Shown here piece by piece: positions 1 through 7,383 of a DNA stretch of 21,493 nucleotides. The notes under the pieces were generated by a model. It saw nothing but the letters and a program-made list of their open reading frames with translations, had not been told where the DNA came from and searched no databases. How positions within the stretch are numbered: position 1 is the first letter of the stretch; every line of letters starts with the position of its first letter. The stretch is taken from NCBI GenBank assembly GCA_964438695.1, contig CAYTKP010000014.1, forward strand, positions 1-21,493, in the 5' to 3' direction. The stretch comes from Phoenicimicrobium sp964438695 (GTDB lineage: Bacteria > Atribacterota > Phoenicimicrobiia > Phoenicimicrobiales > Phoenicimicrobiaceae). Both the position numbers and the translations under genes were made by a program.

Positions 1-907
1 CTGGAGATTGCGAAAAAATTACCTATTGGCGTTCATCTGCTAAACCTATTCAAGCTTTGCCGGTTGTATATTCTGGAGCAGCCGATAAATATAAATTGAC
101 GGAAAAAGAGATAGTAATTCTAGCATCTTCTCACAGTGGTGAAGAAGAGCATATACAATTAATTCGTAATATTCTTAATAAGATTAAATTGAGTGAAAAA
201 AATTTATTTTGTGGAGCTTATCCTGCTTTTCGTAAATCTACCACTAATTCTCTTCTTCAGGATAAAAATTAAGCCAAACCCATTTATAATCCTTGCTCAG
301 GGAAACATGCTGCCCAATTAATTTTATGTAAATATTATGGATAGTCAATTAATGATTACTATAAAATAGAACATCCAGTGCAAAAAATGATTTTAAATGT
401 TATTTCTAAGGTAACTAAATATTCTAAAAAAATATACATTTGGGAATAGATAGTTGTGGAGTACCAGTATTTGGGTTGCCGATAAAAAATATGTCTTATG
501 CTTATACACGTTTGGTTAATTGGAAAAGTTTATCTTCAGAATATCAACAATCAGCAAAGAGAATAGTTATGTCTATGATAAAGAATCCTGAAATAGTAGG
601 AGGAATCGGAAGATTTGACACAGATTTGATGCGTATTTCGAAAGGTAAATTATTAGCCAAATCTGGAGCGGATGGGGTTTTTTGTATTGGAGTTTTTAAT
701 GAGAGAGGGATGGGGATAACTATAAAAATGGAAAGCGGAAATATGAAATTCATTCCCTTAGTGGTAGCCAAAGTTTTACATAAATTAAATATTTTATCAA
801 AAGAAAAGTTAAACCAATTAGAAAAGCATTATCCTTTGTGGGTGAAAAATTATCGAAATGAAAAAGTCGGCAAATTTATTCCAGATTTCGAGTTAAGAAA
901 AATATAG
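1..907 (+). pseudogene. Broken asparaginase-II-family gene, 5' end outside window
   Basis: The translation resembles the L-asparaginase II family (Rhizobium AnsA type), which hydrolyses asparagine to aspartate and ammonia. Family-like blocks read in order across three pieces: KPIQALPVVYSGAADKY and ASHSGEEEH (frame of position 57), NPCSGKHAAQ (same frame, about 285-315), then GIDSCGVPVFGLP and GGIGRFDTDLM (frame of position 440). The reading is interrupted by TAA at 270-272, TAG at 342-344, and a frameshift near the A-run at 426-432. Two stops plus a frameshift argue for real decay rather than one sequencing error. The C-terminus ends at 907. The coding frame runs to the left edge, so the N-terminus lies outside. 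Family assignment is from remembered motifs. Confidence 0.8.
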
Positions 908-944
908 AAAATACATTGAAAATTTTCAGTCATATATTTTTTAC

Positions 945-1120
945 TAAGATACTACAACTGTGGCTATGAAGCTAAGGGAAGTCAAAAGAAGGTGTGTGAA
1001 TTTGCTAAAGAGTAATAGATAAAACATTTCTTTGATATGAACCACGAAGTATGTCATAAGGTAATGCCGGAGACAGGATAAGTATGGCTAAATATACTCT
1101 TGTTGCTAGCAATTTACCTA
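945..1120 (+). pseudogene. Decayed fragment of an aconitase-superfamily (LeuC-like) large subunit
   Basis: Translated from 972, the sequence reads QKKVCEFAKE, two stops, IKHFFDMNHEVCHKVMPETG, stop, VWLNILLL. It matches residues about 77-112 of the intact LeuC-like protein at 1781-3049 (QKKMREFAKEQRIKLFFDIN, then VCHQVMPEAGLVWPGMLL). Nucleotide similarity is also evident by eye, so this is a paralogous copy. Three in-frame stops rule out function. Similarity fades upstream of about 945 and is lost just after the 55-bp repeat, so only a middle fragment survives. Confidence 0.75.
1066..1120 (+). repeat. 55-bp exact duplicate, left copy at contig end
   Basis: These 55 bases are identical to 1221-1275. 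This copy ends exactly where the N run begins, and the other copy begins exactly where it ends. That is the pattern expected when two contigs overlapping by one k-mer are scaffolded without merging. Confidence 0.95.
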
Positions 1121-1220
1121 NNNNNNNNNNNNNNNNNNNNNNNNNNNNNNNNNNNNNNNNNNNNNNNNNNNNNNNNNNNNNNNNNNNNNNNNNNNNNNNN
1201 NNNNNNNNNNNNNNNNNNNN
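1121..1220. other. Scaffold gap of exactly 100 N
   Basis: There are exactly 100 undetermined bases, a common placeholder length. Because the flanks are identical 55-mers, the real distance is likely negative, meaning an overlap. Sequence at 1120 probably continues directly into 1276. Confidence 0.95.
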
Positions 1221-1275
1221 GCCGGAGACAGGATAAGTATGGCTAAATATACTCTTGTTGCTAGCAATTTACCTA
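1221..1275 (+). repeat. 55-bp exact duplicate, right copy at contig start
   Basis: Base-for-base identical to 1066-1120. It begins at the first called base after the N run. It is best read as the same genomic segment represented twice. Confidence 0.95.
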
Positions 1276-1356
1276 CAGCCATTTTTAAATTTTTAGAAAA
1301 GGACCAGAATAGTAAATAGCAACCAAAATTGTTTATACTTACAAAACATTTAAAAT

Positions 1357-1380
1357 AATCCTCAAAAAAGAAGGATTTTT
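1357..1380 (+). terminator. Weak terminator-like hairpin
   Basis: AATCCT (1357-1362) can pair with AGGATT (1372-1377) across a 9-base loop, and the stem runs into a short T-run ending at 1380. The stem is only 6 bp and AT-rich. It sits in decayed sequence between the LeuC-like and LarA fragments, so it may be a relic or chance. The rest of 1276-1449 shows nothing recognisable. Confidence 0.25.
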
Positions 1381-1449
1381 AAAAAAAATGCTGTAATAAT
1401 ATATAATAATAAATAAATTTTTTACTTTTAAAAATAAGATGATTTTTAC

Positions 1450-1730
1450 TTTATTCGAAGTATTTAGGTAATTTAAAAAGTGGTAACGAGCTCTGGGTTG
1501 ATCCGATTGCTTCAAATGTGAATTTTATTATTACTACTGGAGTAATAGTCACTCATTATATGGCGGGATTTTCTGGAGGAAGGAAATCTATTTTACCTGG
1601 TATATGCGAGAGAAAAACTATTGAAACTAATCATTCCAAGATGGTCTATCCCAATTCTCGTGCTGGAAATCTTAAAGATAATCCTGTTCACGAAGAAATG
1701 CAAGAAGCAGCAGAGAAGGTTGGGGAATAA
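1450..1730 (+). pseudogene. Truncated lactate racemase (LarA) fragment
   Basis: The translation from about 1451 contains the canonical signature of the nickel-pincer-nucleotide lactate racemase: THYMAGFSGGRKSILPG followed by TIETNHS and NPVHEEMQEA. In LarA the His and Lys of HxxAGFSGGRK and the later His act in catalysis and cofactor binding. Here Lys follows the first His by 10 residues and the second His follows Lys by 16, as in LarA of Lactobacillus plantarum (H174, K184, H200). Only about 90 of some 420 residues are present. The N-terminal domain is missing upstream, and the frame stops at 1728-1730 just after AAEKVGE, where the family normally continues. It belongs to a different subfamily from the intact LarA-like protein at 12467-13726. 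Confidence 0.8.
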
Positions 1731-1780
1731 TACTGTGCCTCAATGATTTAATTTTTTTTATGAAAGTGAGAATATTTTAA

Positions 1781-3049
1781 ATGCACCCCTTACATCAGAT
1801 ATTAGCCCGTGCTACTGGTCGAGAAAAAGTTAAACCTGGTGAATTTATTGTAGCTAAAGTAGATCTGGCGGAGATAAATGATTTATATTTACAGGTTTTA
1901 CTATCTTTTAAAGAGATGGGAGGAGATAAAGTTTGGGACCCTCAAAAAATAACCTTTGTAATGGACCATTATGCCCCTGCACCTACTATTAAAGCTGCGG
2001 AAAATCAGAAGAAGATGCGCGAATTTGCCAAAGAACAAAGAATAAAACTTTTCTTTGATATTAACCAGGGGGTATGTCACCAGGTAATGCCTGAAGCAGG
2101 TTTGGTCTGGCCAGGAATGCTGCTTGTTGCTACGGATTCACACACTACTACTCATGGAGCTTTTGGCGCTTTTTCTACTGGAATTGGGGCGACAGATATG
2201 GCAGCAATCTTACTTACTGGGAAGATATGGCTAAGAGTTCCAGAAATTATAATGGTCAATATTACTGGAAAAGCCAAGAAAGGAATTATGGCTAAGGATA
2301 TAATTCTTTACCTTATCTCTCAATTGGGCACAGATGTTGCCTTGTATAAAGCCATAGAATATGCCGGGGAAGTAGTGGCTGAGATGTCTTTAGATGAACG
2401 TCTGGTCCTTTGCAATATGTCCGTAGAAATGGGGGCAAAAGTTACCTATATCAAGCCAGATAAAAAGGTATGGGATTACCTTTCCCAAGTTAAACATCAA
2501 AAAGTTCAAAAAGATATATCTATTAAAGAATTAGTTGAGAAAGATAATGAAGTATACGAATCTGTTCATAATTTTGATATTAGCAAACTCGAACCACAGA
2601 TAGCTCTTCCTAATAGAGTAGATAAAGTAGTTCCTGTTTCTCAAGTGATAGGAGAGCCAATTCATCAAGCTTTCATTGGTACTTGTACCGGTGGAAGAAT
2701 TAACGATATTAAAATAGCAGCAGAAATTCTAAAGGGAAAGAAAATATCCTCCAGGGTTAGATTGTTAATTATACCCGCTTCCAGCCAAATATTAAAAAAA
2801 TGCATCGATTTAGGTTATATTCAAATCCTGTTAAATTCTGGAGCAACTTTATCTACCCCTTCTTGTGGTCCTTGTTTGGGTGCTCATGAAGGAGTTTTAG
2901 CTCCAGGAGAAAATTGCATTTCTACTTCCAGTAGAAATTTTCCCGGAAGGATGGGCAGCACAGAAGCAAAAATATTTTTAGCTTCTCCTGCTACAGTAGC
3001 AGCTTCGGCTTTAAAAGGGACAATAACAGATCCTCGAGAATTTTTGTAA
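1781..3049 (+). CDS. Aconitase-superfamily dehydratase, large (Fe-S) subunit, LeuC type
   Basis: 422 aa, about the usual length of stand-alone LeuC-type large subunits. These enzymes isomerise or (de)hydrate hydroxy-di/tricarboxylates with a [4Fe-4S] cluster. Cluster ligands are visible: Cys302 in GTCTGG, and Cys362 and Cys365 in PSCGPCLG. DSHTTTHGAFGAF (about residues 119-131) and the N-terminal KPGEFIVAKVD are family hallmarks. The ATG at 1781 follows a weak AAGTGAG at a plausible distance. The partner small subunit begins 100 bases downstream. No leuA or leuB is nearby, and a sigma-54 regulator and catabolic operon follow. Isopropylmalate isomerase, homoaconitase, dimethylmalate dehydratase or another substrate therefore remain open. 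The subunit type is clear; the substrate is not. Confidence 0.88.
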   Translation: MHPLHQILARATGREKVKPGEFIVAKVDLAEINDLYLQVLLSFKEMGGDKVWDPQKITFVMDHYAPAPTIKAAENQKKMREFAKEQRIKLFFDINQGVCHQVMPEAGLVWPGMLLVATDSHTTTHGAFGAFSTGIGATDMAAILLTGKIWLRVPEIIMVNITGKAKKGIMAKDIILYLISQLGTDVALYKAIEYAGEVVAEMSLDERLVLCNMSVEMGAKVTYIKPDKKVWDYLSQVKHQKVQKDISIKELVEKDNEVYESVHNFDISKLEPQIALPNRVDKVVPVSQVIGEPIHQAFIGTCTGGRINDIKIAAEILKGKKISSRVRLLIIPASSQILKKCIDLGYIQILLNSGATLSTPSCGPCLGAHEGVLAPGENCISTSSRNFPGRMGSTEAKIFLASPATVAASALKGTITDPREFL

Positions 3050-3149
3050 TTTTTAAATAATACTTAGCATGAAGTATAAAGAAAATAGTTGTTAGTATTA
3101 AATTAAGTTTTAACTTGTGAAAATAGGAATCCAGAAGGGATTACTTTAT

Positions 3150-3662
3150 ATGTTTAAATCCATAATAGAAGGGAAAGTCTTCAAAGTTGGAGATGATATC
3201 GATACAGATCAAATTTATCCGGGTAGATATCTTTATCTTACTTCTCCTGAGGAGATGGCTGTTCATGTCATGGAGGATGCTGTCCCGAATTTTTACAAAA
3301 AGATAGAAGGAGAGGATTGGGTAATAGTTGCAGGGAAAAATTTTGGCTGCGGGTCCAGTAGAGAACATGCTCCCCGAGCACTTCTTTATACAGGAGTCAA
3401 AGCAATAGTGGCAGAATCCTTTGCCCGCATTTTTTATCGCAATGCTCTAAATATAGGGTTACCCATAGTGAAATGTCCAGGCATAGTTAAAAAAGTGAAG
3501 CAAGGTGGTTCTATCCAGATCAATCTTAAAGAAGGATTAATTATTTTAGATACTTCTGGAGAGATATTATCAATTGAAAAATTTCCCCCTCAATTCTTAA
3601 GTATTTTAAAAAATGGCGGACTAATTCCTTATTTAAAAAAATATAAAAGATATGCTCATTAA
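3150..3662 (+). CDS. Aconitase-superfamily dehydratase, small (swivel) subunit, LeuD type
   Basis: 170 aa from the chosen ATG at 3150, which has AGAAGGGA (3133-3140) ahead of it. An in-frame GTG at 3117 would add 11 residues without a good ribosome site. The small subunit supplies substrate-binding residues to the LeuC-type partner encoded upstream. Motifs seen: DDIDTDQIYPGRYL (15-28) and GCGSSREHAP (66-75), both typical of LeuD/HacB proteins. The segment just after PGR is a known specificity loop in this family, with YLRT reported for methanogen homoaconitase. Here it reads YLYLT, so I cannot assign isopropylmalate or homoaconitate. Probably co-transcribed with 1781-3049. Confidence 0.87.
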   Translation: MFKSIIEGKVFKVGDDIDTDQIYPGRYLYLTSPEEMAVHVMEDAVPNFYKKIEGEDWVIVAGKNFGCGSSREHAPRALLYTGVKAIVAESFARIFYRNALNIGLPIVKCPGIVKKVKQGGSIQINLKEGLIILDTSGEILSIEKFPPQFLSILKNGGLIPYLKKYKRYAH

Positions 3663-3756
3663 AAATATAGCTAATTCGCATCTATATTAGCAAAATGGCA
3701 ATTTATTATAAAAATGCTAGCACTAAAGGAGGTAGATTTTAATATCTTGTTCAATA

Positions 3757-5667
3757 GTGTTTATTGCTCCTTATAAAAAAATGGGAGAATTATTCTCAGA
3801 AATTTGCCAAGAAATTAATAAAAAGATCATAATAAAAATTGGGGATCTTGAAGAGGGGGTTCGCCAGGCAGTTGAATTAGAAAAGCAGGGCGTGATTGAT
3901 GTTATAATTAGTAGAGGAGGAACCGCCATCGCTATTAAGAAGGAAATTTTAGATATCCCTGTAGTAGAGGTCCAAGTTAGCGCATTTGATTTAATTCGAG
4001 CTCTTCATCAAGCCAGAAAGGAGACTAATAAAGTTGCCATTGTTGGTTTTTATCCTTTTACATATGGGATAAAGGGCTTGGAAGAAATTATGAACCTTAA
4101 TATCAAGATATTAACTTTAAAGGAAAATTGGTATATACGTCCTTTTTATATTAAAGAGAAACTAAAAGAGATAGAAAAACAAGGCTATAATTGGGTAGTA
4201 GGAGATAATATTTCTGTAGAAACCGCTGAAAGCTTAGGTATGAATACTGTTTTAGTCGAATCAGGTAAAGAAGCTTTAATGCAATCAATCTTGGAAGCTG
4301 AAAGAGTAGCGGAAGTCAGAAAAAGGGAGTTAGAAAAAACTAAAAGGATAAAAAGTATTATTGATTTTGCCTACGAAGGAATAATTACTGTAGATCCAAA
4401 AGGGGTAATTGATACTTTTAACCCTCGGGCAGTGAAAATTTTTGAAAGAGAGGCTTACCGAATAGTAGGGAAAAATATAAATGAAATTTTTCCAGAATTT
4501 AATTTTCCTAAAATTATAAAAATAGGCCGAAAGATAGAAGGGAAAATATGGACGGTTGGGGATATAAAAATTGTAGCAAATATTATTCCGATCAAAATCA
4601 ATAATGAAATAGTTAGGACTGTAATTACATTCCAGAAAGTTTCACAAGTACAAAAGATAGAGCAAAAAATAAGAGAAAAATTGTATTTAAGAGGAAATAT
4701 TGCAGAAAATACTTTTAATGATATTGTTGGTCAAAGTAACATAATTAGAAAGTTAAAAAAAGAAGCAAAAAATTATGCCCAAGTTGATTCGCCTATTTTA
4801 ATTTACGGTGAAACAGGAACAGGGAAAGAACTTTTTGCGCAAGCAATACATAATTATAGCCCAAGAAAAAACAAGCCATTTGTAGCTTTTAATTGTGCTG
4901 CTCTTCCAGAAACTCTTCTTGAAAGTGAACTTTTTGGTTATGTAAGAGGAGCTTTTACTGGAGCTAAAAAAGAAGGGAAAGTCGGTCTTTTTGAACAAGC
5001 ACACGAAGGAACTATTTTTCTTGATGAGATAGGAGAAATTTCTCAAAATATCCAAGCTCGGTTGCTACGAGTTCTTCAAGAACATAAAGTAAGAAGATTA
5101 GGAGATGATAGAGTAATACCAGTAAATGTTAGGGTTATTACTTCTACCAATAAGAAACTTATTAAATTGGTTAAGGAAAAGAAATTTAGAGATGATCTAT
5201 ATTATCGAATTAACGTTTTAAATTTAATAATTCCTCCTTTACGGGAAAGGAAAGAAGATACATCTTTATTAGTTAATTTTTTTATTAAAAAATATGGATA
5301 TAAGTTTAAAAAAGTTGTAGAAGGCATTTCTGAAGAAGGAATGCGAATATTAGAAAATTATGATTGGCCTGGCAATATTAGGCAATTAGAAAATATTATA
5401 GAAAGATTAATAGTTAGAACTGATAAAAATTTTATTGCGACCAGTTTAGTAAGAGAAATTATGAAATTAGAGTATGAAGATGGCCGCATTGATAGTCGCC
5501 AAAAGCAAGAAAATATAAATTATCAATTAATAAGTGGTAATTTAGAAAATATTGAAAAAACTATTATTAAAAGAGTTCTGCAGGAAGAAAGAGGAAACAA
5601 AGCTGCCGCAGCGCGAAGATTAGGTATTAGCCGCACAACTTTATGGCGAAAAATGAATAATAAGTAA
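3757..5667 (+). CDS. Sigma-54 enhancer-binding regulator with PrpR-type sensor and PAS domain
   Basis: 636 aa from GTG 3757. Domains in order: a PrpR_N-type sensor (about 1-190, with SRGGTA at 52-57), a PAS domain (about 200-305), a sigma-54 AAA+ domain (about 320-560) and a C-terminal Fis-type helix-turn-helix (about 613-636, NKAAAARRLGISRTTLWRKM). The AAA+ hallmarks are intact: Walker A GETGTGKE (351-358), the sigma-54 contact loop GAFTGA (398-403), Walker B GTIFLDEIGE (418-427) and RDDLYYRI. It should remodel sigma-54 polymerase from distant enhancer sites in response to a small molecule. The next gene has a -24/-12 promoter and palindromes, so it is the likely target. The start is odd: a strong AAAGGAGGT (3725-3733) is 23 bases from GTG but 8 bases from an in-frame ATA at 3742. 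Confidence 0.93.
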   Translation: MFIAPYKKMGELFSEICQEINKKIIIKIGDLEEGVRQAVELEKQGVIDVIISRGGTAIAIKKEILDIPVVEVQVSAFDLIRALHQARKETNKVAIVGFYPFTYGIKGLEEIMNLNIKILTLKENWYIRPFYIKEKLKEIEKQGYNWVVGDNISVETAESLGMNTVLVESGKEALMQSILEAERVAEVRKRELEKTKRIKSIIDFAYEGIITVDPKGVIDTFNPRAVKIFEREAYRIVGKNINEIFPEFNFPKIIKIGRKIEGKIWTVGDIKIVANIIPIKINNEIVRTVITFQKVSQVQKIEQKIREKLYLRGNIAENTFNDIVGQSNIIRKLKKEAKNYAQVDSPILIYGETGTGKELFAQAIHNYSPRKNKPFVAFNCAALPETLLESELFGYVRGAFTGAKKEGKVGLFEQAHEGTIFLDEIGEISQNIQARLLRVLQEHKVRRLGDDRVIPVNVRVITSTNKKLIKLVKEKKFRDDLYYRINVLNLIIPPLRERKEDTSLLVNFFIKKYGYKFKKVVEGISEEGMRILENYDWPGNIRQLENIIERLIVRTDKNFIATSLVREIMKLEYEDGRIDSRQKQENINYQLISGNLENIEKTIIKRVLQEERGNKAAAARRLGISRTTLWRKMNNK

Positions 5668-5740
5668 TAAATACAAATAAGTGTTAAGGAAAAGTAAAAG
5701 TAAATATAAATAAATACAATTTAAAGGGAATAAATTTACA

Positions 5741-5771
5741 ATTCCATAATGTAACTATAACATAATGAAAC
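5741..5771. promoter_or_regulatory. Two adjacent putative activator-binding sites
   Basis: ATTCCATAATGTAAC (5741-5755) and ATAACATAATGAAAC (5757-5771) each match the palindrome GTTTCATAATGAAAC at 12 of 15 positions, and their centres lie 16 bp apart. Such paired sites about 200 bp upstream of a sigma-54 promoter are the usual arrangement for an enhancer-binding protein. Binding by the 3757-5667 regulator is inferred. Confidence 0.55.
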
Positions 5772-5831
5772 AATGGAGATTTGTGTCTCCTATTAGATAA
5801 AGGTTAAATAATGTTTTATGTTTATTTAGTA

Positions 5832-5846
5832 GTTTCATAATGAAAC
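5832..5846. promoter_or_regulatory. Perfect palindrome, putative enhancer site
   Basis: GTTTCATAATGAAAC is a perfect inverted repeat (7-bp arms around a central base) about 110 bp upstream of the -24 element at 5955. Related copies occur at 5741-5771 and at 9731-9745, all ahead of genes of the same system. Confidence 0.65.
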
Positions 5847-5954
5847 ATTTGTATCTTAAAAATAGATTTATTATCTAAGAATATAAATTTTATCATTTAA
5901 AATTGCTTTAAATTACATATGTATTAAAGGTAATTGCTTGCTTAGAAGTAAACT

Positions 5955-5970
5955 TGGCATAAAAATTGCA
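5955..5970 (+). promoter_or_regulatory. Sigma-54 (-24/-12) promoter of the TRAP operon
   Basis: TGGCAT (5955-5960), 5 bases, TTGCA (5966-5970) matches the sigma-54 consensus TGGCAC-N5-TTGCW with one mismatch. The GG-to-GC spacing is correct. It lies downstream of the palindromic sites and about 315 bp upstream of dctP, just after the gene for a sigma-54 activator. Confidence 0.8.
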
Positions 5971-5982
5971 TTAATTAATAAA

Positions 5983-6287
5983 ATATATAATAATAAAATA
6001 TAGAATAAGCATTTATCAAATTATTATAATTTTATTTATAATATAGAAAAATATGAAATAAAGTTTTACTAGTTATTTTACATAAGGAAGAGTGTTGCAC
6101 TATAAATCTTAGAAAGTAGAGCAGTAAAGTAAGGTACATTTAAAAAGACTAAAATTACGAGGAGGTGATTTTATAGAACTTATATAGAGTCTATACCTTT
6201 CCAGCTAATGGATAAGGTAAAACTGTGTAATCTTTTAGTGTTACATAGTCTATTTAATTATTTTTTAAATATTTTAGGAGGTAAAAG
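5983..6287 (+). other. Long 5' leader of the TRAP operon
   Basis: About 300 bases of untranslated leader separate the predicted start site from dctP. It contains a strong Shine-Dalgarno-like GAGGAGGTGA (6161-6170) with no ATG, GTG or TTG at a usable distance, and the 13-base palindrome TATAGAGTCTATA (6183-6195). It also has a hairpin pairing ACTGTGTAA (6222-6230) with TTACATAGT (6241-6249). The segment 6116-6138 resembles 12329-12351. I do not recognise a known riboswitch. Confidence 0.45.
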
Positions 6288-7328
6288 ATGTTATTTAAAA
6301 AACAAAGAATTTTACTTTTTGCGATGTTGCTTAGTATTTTACTGATTGCTGGATCTTTATCTGTTACCGCACAGGATAAGATTGTCTGGAAATCTTCCAG
6401 TTTTGGTCCTGCTTCAAATTATTCTCAGATCCACCATGATAAAGCCTGTGAAGCAATTACCCAAGCTAGTGGTGGCCGAATGGTAGTCAAAGCATTTGTC
6501 GGTGGTTCGGTTGTTCCTGAAACAAAAGAACTTGATGCTGTCCTTGAGGGTGTAATAGACTTGTGCTATACCTGTCCCATGTATAACCTGGATAAATGGC
6601 CGGCAGCCGGTTTAATTAGCTCCAGACCAGGTGGATTACCCGGACAATATCTAACCCAGTGGTTTGATTATGGTGGAGGATATCAATTGATGAATAAGAT
6701 GATGGAGGGTTATAATGCCATGGTTATGCCCGGATTTTTATCTCCTGAGCCGGGTGAAGTGTTCCTCCATTCCAAAAAGAAGATAGAAACGGTGGCTGAC
6801 TTGAAGGGCTTAAAAATACGTACTTCCGGTGATGGCGGCGAAATCCTGGCCAGGATGGGTGCTAATCCCATATTTTTACCCGGTGGTGAATTATACGAGG
6901 CAATGCAGAGAGGTACCATTGAGGCTTTTGAATACGCAGGTTTGTCGACCAATTGGAGTATGCATTTTAATGAAATCGCGAAGTATGTTATTATATCACC
7001 TGTCCGGGCGCCAAGTGATCCCCACGTCTGGTTTGTGAATAAAGATTCCTGGGAAGCGCTTCCTGATGATCTGAAAGTATTGGTGCAGAACGTGATAGCA
7101 AGATGGACCCAGGAACAGCAAAATTTTGAAAGCCATAATGATATGGATGCAATACAAAATTTCAGAGATGCCGGATGTGAGGTATATAATCTCCCCAAAG
7201 AAGTAGAAGATGCCCTCTCACGAGAAGCTGTAGCATTTTATAAAGAAAAAGCCGCTGAAGAGAGCCCGATATTTGGTGAGATTTTGGAATCCATGAATGC
7301 CTATGGGAAAAAGGCTGGATTACAGTAA
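6288..7328 (+). CDS. dctP: TRAP transporter solute-binding protein (DctP family)
   Basis: 346 aa. The first 29 residues form a signal peptide (KKQR, then a long hydrophobic stretch ending VTAQ), so the mature protein is extracytoplasmic. DctP proteins capture organic acids and deliver them to the QM membrane subunits. GLKIRTSGDGGEIL contains Arg178 at the position that usually binds the substrate carboxylate, followed by a typical MGANPIFLPGGELYEAMQRG block. AGGAGG (6276-6281) lies 6 bases before the ATG. It is the first gene of the operon behind the sigma-54 promoter. Its composition is richer in G+C than the flanking regulator and kinase genes. The carboxylate ligand cannot be read from sequence. 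Confidence 0.93.
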   Translation: MLFKKQRILLFAMLLSILLIAGSLSVTAQDKIVWKSSSFGPASNYSQIHHDKACEAITQASGGRMVVKAFVGGSVVPETKELDAVLEGVIDLCYTCPMYNLDKWPAAGLISSRPGGLPGQYLTQWFDYGGGYQLMNKMMEGYNAMVMPGFLSPEPGEVFLHSKKKIETVADLKGLKIRTSGDGGEILARMGANPIFLPGGELYEAMQRGTIEAFEYAGLSTNWSMHFNEIAKYVIISPVRAPSDPHVWFVNKDSWEALPDDLKVLVQNVIARWTQEQQNFESHNDMDAIQNFRDAGCEVYNLPKEVEDALSREAVAFYKEKAAEESPIFGEILESMNAYGKKAGLQ

Positions 7329-7383
7329 TCATTAGTTGATAAATTTGTTTATTTGAATCAAGAATAACAAGGAGTTAAGAAGT

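Noticed and set aside
1239..1319. 26-codon open frame beginning ATGGCTAAATATACT
   Set aside because: It lies in decayed LeuC-like sequence and partly in the duplicated contig end. It has no ribosome site and no family similarity.
3696..3720. TGGCAA upstream of the regulator as a possible -24 element
   Set aside because: No TTGC at the required spacing. The region is plain AT-rich sequence.
6710..7198. 162-residue open frame on the - strand inside dctP
   Set aside because: It lies wholly antisense to a clear dctP with signal peptide and family motifs. Its translation has no recognisable domain.
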